A stretch of DNA of 64,000 bases. Source: Methylococcus sp. EFPC2 (lineage in GTDB: Bacteria > Pseudomonadota > Gammaproteobacteria > Methylococcales > Methylococcaceae). Position numbers and translations under genes: made by a program. The stretch's first letter is position 1. Each line of letters begins with the position of its first letter. The notes under the pieces were generated by a model. It saw nothing but the letters and a program-made list of their open reading frames with translations. It searched no databases and was not told the DNA's origin. Location of the stretch: positions 1,302,001 through 1,366,000 of the forward strand of contig NZ_CP070491.1 of NCBI RefSeq assembly GCF_016925495.1. Reading direction: 5' to 3'. Below are positions 26,013 to 35,671 of the stretch, piece by piece.

Positions 26013-27425
26013 ATGGATTATTTGCCGATATACATCAAACTCACCGGCCGGCCTTGCCTGGTCGTGGGGGGAGGCGAGGTGGCCGCCCGCAAGGTCGGAA
26101 CCCTCAGGGCGGCCGGTGCCGCGGTCTCCGTACTGGCTCCGGAACTGGTGGCCAGCCTTGCTCGACAGGCCGAGTCGGGGGAGATCACGTGGCTGGAGCA
26201 GCACTTCGATCGCGCGGTTGTGGCGGATTATGCCCTGGTGGTCGCCGCGACGAGCGACCGTTCCGTCAACGAAGCGGTGTCACAGGCCGCTAAGGCGCGC
26301 GGCATTCCGGTCAATGTGGTCGACAGCCCGGAACTTTGCACGTTCATATTCCCGGCCATCATCGACCGTTCGCCCGTGATCGCCGCGGTTTCCTCGGGCG
26401 GCGCCTCGCCCGTCCTGTCCCGGGTCTTGCGCATGCGCCTGGAAACCCTGCTGTCGCCCGCCTACGGCCGCTTGGCCGCATTGGCCGAGAATTTCCGCGC
26501 CAGGGTCAAACAAAGGCTCACGGACGTCGGGCAGCGTCGCCGTTTCTGGGAGCGGGTACTGCAGGGCCGGGTCGCGGAACTGGTGTTCGCGGGGCGCGAA
26601 GAAGAAGCCGCCGCGCAACTGCAGCGTGAACTCGACGAGCACGACAGCGACGTCGATGCGATGGGCCGGGTCGCCCTGGTCGGCGCCGGCCCCGGCGATC
26701 CCGACCTGCTCACACTCGGAGCGCTGAGGCTGATACAGGAGGCGGACGTCGTCGTCTACGATCGCCTGGTATCGCCCGAGGTCATGAATCTCGTGCGCAA
26801 GGATGCCGAGAAGATATACGCCGGCAAACAGCGCAGCCTGCACGCCTTGCCGCAGGAAGACATCAACCGCCTGCTGGCGCGCCTGGCCAAGGCCGGCAAG
26901 CGGGTGGTGCGCTTGAAGGGCGGCGATCCTTTCATCTTCGGCCGTGGCGGGGAAGAAATCGAGACGCTGATGGAGGAAGGGGTGCCCTTCCAGGTGGTGC
27001 CCGGCATCACCGCCGCGTCCGGTTGCGCCGCCTATGCCGGCATACCGCTAACGCATCGCGACTACGCCCAGTCCTGCACCTTCGTGACCGGCCATTTGAA
27101 GGACGATTCCACCATCGATCTGGACTGGCGGCGTCTGGCCGTGCCCCAGCAGACCGTGGTGATCTACATGGGGCTGCAGGGGCTGGACCGCATCTGCTCG
27201 GCCCTGATAGAACACGGCTGCCCGGCCGATCTACCGGCGGCCTTGGTCCAGCAGGGGACGACCCGCCACCAGGTGGTCGTCTGCGGAAACCTGGGCACGC
27301 TGCCCGGTCTGGTCGCCGAGCGCGACATCAAGGCGCCCACGCTGGTGATCATCGGCCATGTCGTCAAATTGCACGAAAAACTGGCCTGGTTTTATGGTGA
27401 GCGGCAGGAGTTGCCGGGGCCATGA
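26013..27425 (+). CDS. cysG: Siroheme synthase CysG (trifunctional)
   Basis: 470 residues. The N-terminal part (1-about 150) is the precorrin-2 dehydrogenase and ferrochelatase (VVGGGEVAARKV, SSGGASPVLSR). The C-terminal part (about 217-460) is uroporphyrinogen III methyltransferase (VGAGPGDPDLLTLGALR, VVRLKGGDPFIFGRGGEE, VVPGITAASG). It makes siroheme for sulfite and nitrite reductases. The length is that of CysG proteins. It is divergent from the TusA-like gene. Confidence 0.95.
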   Translation: MDYLPIYIKLTGRPCLVVGGGEVAARKVGTLRAAGAAVSVLAPELVASLARQAESGEITWLEQHFDRAVVADYALVVAATSDRSVNEAVSQAAKARGIPVNVVDSPELCTFIFPAIIDRSPVIAAVSSGGASPVLSRVLRMRLETLLSPAYGRLAALAENFRARVKQRLTDVGQRRRFWERVLQGRVAELVFAGREEEAAAQLQRELDEHDSDVDAMGRVALVGAGPGDPDLLTLGALRLIQEADVVVYDRLVSPEVMNLVRKDAEKIYAGKQRSLHALPQEDINRLLARLAKAGKRVVRLKGGDPFIFGRGGEEIETLMEEGVPFQVVPGITAASGCAAYAGIPLTHRDYAQSCTFVTGHLKDDSTIDLDWRRLAVPQQTVVIYMGLQGLDRICSALIEHGCPADLPAALVQQGTTRHQVVVCGNLGTLPGLVAERDIKAPTLVIIGHVVKLHEKLAWFYGERQELPGP

Positions 27426-27439
27426 CCTGAAACGGCGGT

Positions 27440-27601
27440 CTAATCGCGGGCGCGCTCGACCGCCGCACCGTCGTCGGCTTTCGCCAACAAGCCTTCCAGG
27501 TGGAACCACCAGATGACTTTCGCGTATTTGATTAGCACGACGAACGTACGCTCATCCAAATCGCGTTCGACGATGCCTTTGGGGATAGTCGGGCTGGCCA
27601 T
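27440..27601 (-). CDS. Small protein, 53 aa, unknown
   Basis: The frame reads MASPTIPKGIVERDLDERTF and continues to KADDGAAVERARD. A near-perfect Shine-Dalgarno (AAGGAGGG) precedes the ATG at good spacing, which is strong evidence that it is translated. The middle (VVLIKYAKVIWWFHLEGLL) is amphipathic to hydrophobic and could attach to membrane. No family recognised. It is convergent with cysG, 14 bp from its end. Confidence 0.7.
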   Translation of the reverse strand: MASPTIPKGIVERDLDERTFVVLIKYAKVIWWFHLEGLLAKADDGAAVERARD

Positions 27602-27982
27602 GACACCCTCCTTGTCGCTTCGAGCGATGCAAGTACTGGTTACACACCTTTAATCCAGCATCATCCGTGCCGCGACTAAAAATCCTATCAAATCAGTAAA
27701 TTAACGATTAGGGGTCACCCGACTGTAAAACGGAGCTTACAGCGGAGGCCGCAGGGCATTGCGTCAGGCTTGGTGTTTTGTCCGAGCTTATGCGGCAGCG
27801 GTCATTGATGGAGCAAAAAACAAGACCTGTTCCCTGGATCCTTTCCGACGCTTACCCGCGAGATTAGGGCTTTCTCTTCTCCGCCTCATCCCAATGACTT
27901 GAATGCCTCGAACTCTGCTCGCGGCGGATAGGGAAAGTCCGGGAAAACACGGAAGCGCCTGATTGCGGGAACGGCTCACAAA
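27602..27982. other. Intergenic region between the small gene and hsdR
   Basis: 380 bp; the left third (about 27640-27710) is AT-rich and should hold the promoter of the small gene. The right part lies after the hsdR stop. No gene was found; short open frames here lack ribosome sites. Confidence 0.4.
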
Positions 27983-28867
27983 TCAGGCGTACACACCCGC
28001 ATTCCGCTCCGGGTAACTCTCGTAGACGTGCTCGAACACCGCCGAGCACTTCTGCTGATAGAGCTCGGGCGTATAGGCACGGGGCAGTCCCATGTCGAGG
28101 GTGTCCTCGATGGTCAGTTTCAACTGTGAGCGTGCCGTCGACTTCTGGCGCCAGTTCAGCACCAGCAAGTCCTTGAGGCGCGTCAGTAGATCGCGGGCCA
28201 CCTTCTTCACCTCGGCGCGCTCCTTGGGGCTGAGCTCCGGCGCCGGCCGGGTGAGGATGTCGAAAATGACCAGTTCCTCCTCGCTCATGTGCTCGCGAAC
28301 GTGGCGCTGTTCCTCGTCGTTCAGGCTGTTGGACAGCTTGAGCAATTCCTCGAACAGCTCTTCGATGCTGCGGCTGCCGGCGTTGTAGCTTTCGATCAAA
28401 TCCTCGAACTTCTCGGCGAAGTCGGCGCGGGTGCGGTTGAGCGCGATCAACTTTTCCAGTTTGGCGCGGATCGCGGCCTTGAGCATCTCCAGGTCGGTGT
28501 TCTTGTGCTTGGACTCCTTGAACCGTTGGGCCAGCGCTTCGAAGTTGATCTTCGACAGATCGAGTGCCGGCGGACCCTGCTCACGGATGGCGTGCCCCGT
28601 GATGGAGTCGTCCAGCAGGCCGTTGATTTGGCTCATCACCCCTGAGATGTCCGGAGGGTTGGGGTTCAGCTTGGCGCGAATCGCCCCGGCCAGTGTCCCC
28701 AGACAGGCCACGCGCCCGGTGAACTCCAGGGCCGTGGGCTCCGGTTTCACGGCTTGGTACAAGGTGCCGACCAAGCGCTCATGGCCCAGGAATTCGCGGC
28801 GCAGGGGGTCCGGTGCAATCAGGGCGTCGATGGCGTCTTCGATGCGCTGCAGACGTTCCAGGCCGCT

Positions 28868-28901
28868 CCCCTCACCCCGTCCCTCTCCCAGAGGGAGAGG
28901 G
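28868..28901 (-). repeat. GGGAGAGGG palindromic repeat in hsdR (copy a)
   Basis: CCCCTCACCCCGT leads into a perfect palindrome CCCTCTCCC-AGA-GGGAGAGGG (28881-28901). In the protein it appears as [13 protein letters not shown], so it is carried in frame. Confidence 0.8.
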
Positions 28902-30060
28902 TGCCCTAGCGACTCGATCTCGTCCAGCACCACGCCCTGTTGGGTGCAGAAAGCCGTAGCTTCAACGACGGCCTTGCGCAATTCCTCCACCAGCAGCTTC
29001 TTGTCCCTGACGGGATTCTTGCCGTCCTTGCCGGCTCCATAGATGGCCAGCGCTTTCTCCAGCGAAGCGAACACGTTGGCATAATCGACGATGACCCCGC
29101 TGTGCTTGCCGGGGAACACCCGGTTGGCACGGGCGATGGTCTGCATCAGGGTATGGATGCGCATGGGCTTGTCGAGATACACCGTCGAACAGCTCGGCGC
29201 ATCGAAGCCGGTCAGCCACATGGCGCAGACGAACACCAGGCGCAGCGGGTCTTCGGTGTCTTTGAACTTCTGGGCTAGTCCCGGCTCGGATTCATTCATC
29301 CGCTTGCGGTGTGGGGCGATGTCCAGGCCCAGCTTCTGCATCTGCTGGATTTCGTTCTGGCCGGGCGAGACGATCACCGCCATGTCGGTGGTCGTCAGTA
29401 CCTCCAGACGGGCCTTCAACTCCGATACGCGCAAGTCGCGCCGCGCCTGTTCCGAGCTCCCTTCGCCACCCGGCCGATGGGCCAGTTGCCCTAATTCCTG
29501 TTGCACCCGGGCAGTTTCGTCCGCCCAGCATCTCTTCACCTTGTCGTGCATCCGCAGCGCGGTGGCCTTGTCGATGGAAACCACCATCGCCTTGCCGATA
29601 GCCTGATCCAAACGGGGCTCGCCCGAGGAAATGCGGCACGATGTCTTGGGCCACGGTCTCCAGCCGGTCGTCGCGGGTCAGCAGGTGATATTGCCGCGAC
29701 AATTCCTTCTCCAGCTTGGCTTCCTGATCCGGGTCGAGTTCGGCCTCCTCGATCAGCCGGTAGATGTCGTCGTTCAGGTCCGGGTTGACCAGTTGCAGTT
29801 CGGGCGTGCGGTTCTCGTAGAACAGCGGCACGGTGGCGCCGTCCTCGATGGATTGCTGGAAGTCGTAGATCGACACATAGTCGCCGAACACGTCCTTGGT
29901 GCGTTCCTCGCCCGCGATCAGCGGCGTACCGGTAAAGGCCAGGAACATCGCCTTGGGCAAGGCGGCGCGCATGTTCAGCGCCAGGGTGTCGTACTGGCTG
30001 CGGTGCGCCTCGTCATTCAGCACGATGACGTCGGGCCGGTCGCTCAGCACCGGCATAAGG

Positions 30061-30143
30061 CCCTCACCCCCGTCCCCTCTCCCAAAGGGAGAGGGGAGAT
30101 TCTTACTCCCTTCTCCCGCTGGGAGAAGGGCTGGGGATGAGGG
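30061..30143 (-). repeat. Double palindromic repeat in hsdR (copy b)
   Basis: Two hairpins (CCCCTCTCCC/GGGAGAGGGG and CCCTTCTCCC/GGGAGAAGGG) sit between CCCTCACCCC at one end and GGGGATGAGGG at the other, so the whole 83-bp unit is itself an inverted repeat. It encodes an extra loop of about 28 residues just before the DEAH box of HsdR. Confidence 0.8.
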
Positions 30144-30969
30144 TGTTTCGGGACGAAACTTATGGATCAGCGTGAAGACGTAGCGATGGTTGCCGCGCAG
30201 CAATTCGCGCAGATGCGCGCCACTGCCGGCATGGCAGGCGTCGCCCTCCGCCTGCGACACCGCACCCACCGCCTTGAAGGTCTTGGCGATCTGCTCGTCC
30301 AGCTCGATGCGGTCGGTGACGATCACGAAAGTCCAGTTACCCGCCAGCTTGCGCAGCACCTTTTGGGCGAAAAACACCATGGAAAAGCTCTTGCCGCTGC
30401 CTTGGGTCTGCCAGAACACACCGCCGCGCCCGTGGCCCAGCTTGCGGGCTTCGAGCATGGAGGCAATGGCGTTGTTCACGCCGAGGAACTGGTGGTTCTG
30501 CCCGAGTATCTTGACCAGCCCGGCCTTGTGCTCGGAAAACAAAGTGAAGTTTTCCACCAGATCGAACAGCCGCTGGCGGTCACAGGTGCCGCGCAGCATC
30601 GTTTCCAGCGACACTCGGCGCGGCTCGTCCTCGCGGGCTATGCGCTTCCACTCGAAGAAGCGCTCCCAGTCCGCCGTCAGCGAGCCGATACGGCTGTCGG
30701 TGCCGTTGCTGGCAATCAGAAAAGCGTTGTACCAGAACAGCTGGGGAATCTGCTGTTTGTAGTGGGTCAGGTTCTCATCGAAGGCGACCCGCGCCGAAAC
30801 GCCCGGCTTCTTCAGTTCGATCACCACCCACGGCAGGCCGTTGACGAAACCCACCAGATCGGGCCGGCAGGTATAGAGCGCGCCGGTGACGCTGAGCTGG
30901 CTGACCAGCAGAAAATTGTTGTTCTCCGGGTTTTCCCAATCCACCACGCGCAGGCGCACCTTTTCCTCT

Positions 30970-30991
30970 CCTCTCCCGCGTGCGGGAGAGG
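30970..30991 (-). repeat. Palindromic repeat in hsdR (copy c)
   Basis: CCTCTCCCGC (30970-30979) pairs with GCGGGAGAGG (30982-30991), followed by GGCCGGGGG. In the protein it gives APGPSPARGRGEE in the linker before the nuclease domain. Orientation is opposite to copies a, e and f. Confidence 0.75.
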
Positions 30992-31354
30992 GGCCGGGGG
31001 CGCGGTCGGGGACGGACACGGCAATGCCTTCCTTAAGCAGCCGGTACACCTCCCGATTGGCCGCTTCCAGGCTCATGGCCGAGCGGTCGCGGGTCAGCTC
31101 GTCGATGGCGGCGTCTATCGCCTCGGACGGAAGCTTCGGGTTGAGTTTGGAGAGCGCTTCCCGCAGGCGCGCCACCAGCACCACCTCGGCCTTGGTCTCG
31201 CGCCCCAGCGTACCGCCGACGCCAATGGTTTCCTCCATCGCCGAAACCGTCTGCCAGCCAAGCGCGGCAAACAGCCCGATGGCGGGCTGCTCGACGAGTT
31301 GGTCTTCGGTATAGGCGTGGCTGCTCATGGATCGACTTCCTGTATCTGGATTAT

Positions 31355-31380
31355 GGTGGGCGAGCGCCAGCTTGCCCACC
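31355..31380. repeat. REP element, left of the RAYT gene
   Basis: A 26-bp palindromic unit that is an exact reverse complement of 32002-32027. It lies 26 bp upstream of the hsdR start codon and 8 bp past the RAYT stop. Confidence 0.85.
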
Positions 31381-31388
31381 GCAATGTA

Positions 31389-31937
31389 TCATTCACCATA
31401 ATCCGCCCCGCTTTCCGAAACACGGCTCCCGGCCCAACCGACCGGATAAATGCCCTCCGCAACGAATCGGTGAAAGGTCGAATAGGGCCAGTCGACAACC
31501 CGGCTCACCAAACCATGTTTCAACGGATTGATATGGATATAGTCGTAGTGCCGGTGTAAATCCTCGGCATCGCGGATTTGGTGTTCCCAATAGCGGCGTT
31601 GCCAGATGCTCAATTCCCGATGTTTTTCCCGCGAAGCCGTCATGGCGCGTTCATCGTTCAACAGTCCCTTCATCAAACGAGAAAACGTGGTTTTGATCAC
31701 GTTCCAGCGCCGCGGATAATCCTTGTCGCCGTCCGGCAAGGACCAGACGCAATGCATATGATCGGGCAGCAATACCCAGGCATCTACGCCGAAAGGCGCG
31801 CCTTTGCGGGCGGTGATGACGGCTTGCCGCAACGCGGAGCGGCTTTCCGGCAAGGTCAGTATCGGCCGGCGCCGATAGGTGACCACCGTGAAGAAATATT
31901 GGTTTCCAGGTCCTTTGGCGCGGAGGTATCTCGGCAT
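31389..31937 (-). mobile_element. REP-associated tyrosine transposase (RAYT, Y1 HUH family)
   Basis: 182 residues. The HUH metal motif is LPDHMHCVW (residues about 57-65) and the catalytic Tyr is in HRHYDYIHINPLKHGLV. RAYTs are single-copy, domesticated IS200/IS605 relatives that process REP hairpins. Here the gene is flanked by two REPs in inverted order and a third composite REP, the usual REPtron layout. It sits between hsdR and the DUF1016 remnant, so it entered the restriction operon. Confidence 0.92.
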
Positions 31938-32001
31938 GGCTGTCCTTGGCTTTGCTGGGTTGATCGGGTGGGAATGGGGATGGTGGGCGATGGTCGGCTA
32001 T

Positions 32002-32027
32002 GGTGGGCAAGCTGGCGCTCGCCCACC
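32002..32027. repeat. REP element, right of the RAYT gene
   Basis: Exact 26-bp inverse of the copy at 31355-31380, with a partial further copy (GGTGGGCGATGGTCGGC) just before it at about 31982. Confidence 0.85.
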
Positions 32028-32042
32028 CTACCATATTGATAA

Positions 32043-32112
32043 CGTAGGGTGGGTAAACGGCTGTTGGTTTGCCCACCGGTTCGGTGGGCCGGCCGAGCCT
32101 GCCCACCCTACG
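32043..32112. repeat. Composite REP at the DUF1016 breakpoint
   Basis: CGTAGGGTGGGT (32043) and GCCCACCCTACG (32101-32112) form the ends of an imperfect palindrome. The right end supplies the stop codon of the truncated DUF1016 gene, which dates the truncation to this insertion. Confidence 0.7.
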
Positions 32113-32481
32113 ATGACTCGGTTCGCAGTTTGTCGAGCAGCGCCAGATGGTGATACCAGGGCAATTGTGCAAGCACCCCTTGCACAAATTCGGCATTCGG
32201 CCACGCCTCGGCGAAGGCGCGCATGTACTTGAGATTACGCGGCGAAAAACCCTTCATTTCCGGAAAAGCATTGCGCAGGTCCTGCGCCAACCGCTCGATG
32301 ACCTTGGCGCCCCAGCCTCCCGGTCCTGCCGTGCCCGGATGTCCTGGCCGATCTGCCAGTACAGCAGCACCAGTTCGCGATTGACCGCCAGGGCCGCCCG
32401 CTGCTGGGCGGCGTGTATGCGGGCCTTCAGCTCGGTCAACCAGGCGGCGTAATCGGCGGGAAGCGGGATGATGTCGATCAT
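32108..32481 (-). pseudogene. DUF1016 (YhcG-like PD-(D/E)XK nuclease) remnant
   Basis: The N-terminal piece (MIDIIPLPADYAAWLTELKA to LLYWQIGQDIRARQDRE) is followed, one frame out, by LAQDLRNAFPEMKGFSPRNLKYMRAFAEAWP, all matching the start of DUF1016 proteins. It then ends at LLDKLRTESS where a REP begins. The C-terminal nuclease domain is missing. DUF1016 genes often ride in type I restriction operons. It lies 3 bp after hsdS. Confidence 0.85.
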
Positions 32482-32484
32482 GGC

Positions 32485-33560
<1,076 letters not shown>

Positions 33561-33564
<4 letters not shown>

Positions 33565-35510
33565 GCCTCCAATATCCCCGCCACATTCGCGGCGATGATC
33601 TGCTCCAACTCCCGCGCCTGAGCATTCAGCGCTTCCAGTTCCTCGTTCAGTTCTTCGAGCTGTTCCTTGAAGTCCTCGTCGCTCACGTCCTCGCCCGGCG
33701 CGACGCCGACGTAGCGGCCGGGGTTGAGGGACCAGCCTTGGGCTTCGACTTCACTCAGGGTGGCGGCTTTGCAGAGGCCGGGAATGTCGCGGTAGACGAG
33801 CCCCTCGCCCTGTGGGAGAGGGGTTGGGGTGAGGGCCTGCGCACCTGATGCTTGGGGCGAAGCCGTTGAAGCATTGATCGCTTCAGCCCTCACCCCCGGC
33901 CCCTCTCCCAAGGGGCGAGAGGAGAAAACTTCCTTGATCTTAGCTTCGGCCTCTTCGCCGCCGAGGGTGTAGTCCAGCGCCTCGCCGCGATAGAGCCGCA
34001 CCAGGTTGGCGATGAAGCCGATCTGCGCCGGGGTCCAGTCGCGGTGGGCGCGGTCGACCTGGCGGTAGATGTGGCGGGCGTCGATGAAGAGGATGGTGTT
34101 GGCGTGATTGACTTCGCCCTCACCCCGGCCCTTTGTTTCCGGGCTTTCCTGCCCGGAACCCTCCGGGCGGGCTTCGCCCGACCAAATCCGCTCCCGGCGG
34201 ATTTGTCCCAAAGGGAGAGGGAGGTTTGCTTTGCCTCGGTCGAGGAACCACAGGGTGCAGGGCAGCGTGACGTTGTAGAACAGGTTGGGGCCGACCGCGA
34301 CCATCACGTCGACGGCGCGGGCTTCGATGAGCTTCTGGCGGATGTCTTGCTCAGAGGCGCGGGCGTCGGAGGCGGAGTTGGCCATGACGAAGCCGGCGCG
34401 GCCCTGCTTGTTGAGCGAGGAATAGAACAGCTGGATCCACAGGTAGTTTGCGTTGTCGGTGCGCGGCAGGGCGAAGGGGAAGCGGCGGCCGGGGCCGACT
34501 TGATCCTTGAGCCTTTCCTTGTCCACGGCGTTGACGTTGAAGGGCGGATTGGCGAGGACGAAGTCGAACCAGCCGATGGCGTCGTGGGGGTCGTCGTAGT
34601 AACTGTTGACCTGGCCGCCGTGGCGGATGTCGCCTTCCAGCCCGTGGATGGCGAGGTTGAGGCGGCACAGCCGGCCGGTCTCGTCGGTCTTCTCGACGCC
34701 GTGGATGGCCAACTCGGCGGCGGGGTTCTTCTGGCGCTCGGCGACGAAGCGTGCCGATTGCACGAACATGCCGCCGGAGCCGCAGGCCGGGTCTAGGATG
34801 CGGCCGTGGAAGGGTTCGATGATTTCCGTCAGCAGCTTGACGATGGATGAAGGCGTGTAGAACTCGCCGCCCTTCTGGCCCTCGGTGCGGGCGAACTCGC
34901 CGAGGAAGTATTCGTAGATGCGGCCGAAGGCGTCGTAGTCCACGCTGGCGGGAATCTCCGATACCTTCTTCAGCAATTCCTTGAGCAGGGTGCTGGTGAA
35001 CAGGTTGTAGGTCTTGGGCAGGACGCCGGAAAGCTGCGGGTTCTGCTTCTCGATGTCGCGCATGGCGGCATTGATCTGGCCGCCGATATCCATGGCCTCG
35101 GGCAGTGCGAGCAGGTAGTCGAATCGCGCCTCGGGGCTCAGGTACAGCACGCCTTCGGCATGATAGGCGGCGGGTTCATCCACCCGGCTGCCGCGGCGCG
35201 ACAGCTGCGCCCCCTCACCGCCGGTCCCAGTGTTTCCGGGCTTTCCTGCCCGGAACCCTCCGGGCGGGCTTCGCCCGACCAAATCCGCTCCCGGCGGATT
35301 TGTCCCGGAGGGCGAGGGGAGCGAGAGCTTGGAGCGCTGGGCGGAGAAACGGACATCGGCGAAACGTAGAAAGATCAGTCCGAGGATAGGACCGGAATAT
35401 TCCTGGGCCTTCAGCCCCGAGTTGGCGCGGAATTGGTCGGCGGCGTCCCAGAGGCGTTTTTCCAGATTGGCGGCGGCGGTGTCTTTTTCGGAGGGGGCGA
35501 TCCAGTGCAT
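33561..35510 (-). CDS. hsdM: Type I DNA methyltransferase HsdM with repeat-derived inserts
   Basis: 649 residues, longer than usual. AdoMet motif I is in [10 protein letters not shown] and the N6-adenine motif is ANPPFN. An N-terminal HsdM helical domain starts near [10 protein letters not shown]. Four palindromic repeats are carried in frame: one replaces a loop near residue 63-100, one adds about 35 residues after WFLDRGKA, and two lie near the C-terminus. All core motifs are intact, so methylation may persist though hsdR is broken. It overlaps hsdS. Confidence 0.92.
33801..33835 (-). repeat. Palindromic repeat in hsdM (copy d)
   Basis: CCCCTCGCCC-TGT-GGGAGAGGGG with a GTTGGGGTGAGGG tail. 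It encodes [11 protein letters not shown] near the C-terminus of HsdM. It is inverted relative to copy e, 51 bp away. Confidence 0.75.
33887..33922 (-). repeat. Palindromic repeat in hsdM (copy e)
   Basis: CCCTCACCCCCGGCCCCTCTCCC followed by AAGGGGCGAGAGG. It encodes [15 protein letters not shown] in HsdM. Together with copy d it forms a convergent pair. Confidence 0.75.
34117..34221 (-). repeat. Palindromic repeat in hsdM (copy f) with nested element
   Basis: The host repeat runs CCCTCACCCCGGCCCTT (left) and CCCAAAGGGAGAGGG (right). It is split by a 75-bp insert at 34135-34209. The whole unit is in frame with hsdM ([14 protein letters not shown] and on to [11 protein letters not shown]). 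Confidence 0.8.
34135..34209 (-). repeat. 75-bp nested element, copy 1
   Basis: Identical over 75 bp to 35232-35306 and in the same orientation. It contains short inverted repeats (TTTCCGGGC/GCCCGGAA, GGGCGGGCTTCGCCC, AATCCGCTCCCGGCGGATT). In this copy it is read as [20 protein letters not shown]. Confidence 0.85.
35211..35319 (-). repeat. Palindromic repeat in hsdM (copy g) with nested element
   Basis: CCCCTCACCGCCGGTCCC at the left and GGAGGGCGAGGGG at the right, split by the second copy of the 75-bp insert. It lies near the N-terminus of HsdM and adds a loop of roughly 37 residues. Confidence 0.8.
35232..35306 (-). repeat. 75-bp nested element, copy 2
   Basis: Same 75 bp as 34135-34209 but read in another frame, giving [20 protein letters not shown]. 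The element is therefore open in at least two frames. Confidence 0.85.
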
Positions 35511-35671
35511 GGTCAGTCAAGTTCAGGGTGTGATCTGTCGAACAAACGACAGCGGCGGCCAGGTGTATGGCCCCGAGAAAATTGCGAGCGGTTTTGTCAT
35601 GGCGGGTCCAAGCGCTTGGTTTGCCGACTTCGCACGCGCGCCGCGCGCGATACCCAGGTATGGCCGGGACT

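Larger units (their letters stand above)
27983..31328 (-). pseudogene. hsdR: Type I restriction enzyme subunit HsdR, frameshifted
   Basis: The N-terminal frame starts at ATG 31328 (MSSHAYTEDQLVEQPAIG) and includes the nuclease ELKKPG, Walker A QTQGSGKSF and the DEAH box NDEAH. After [11 protein letters not shown] near 29615 the frame is lost; the rest ([20 protein letters not shown] to the C-terminus) continues one base out of phase to 27983. Removing one base restores a full HsdR. Either the gene is broken or the assembly has an error. Three palindromic repeats lie inside the coding sequence. The host gene is cut off from hsdMS by a RAYT cassette. Confidence 0.88.
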
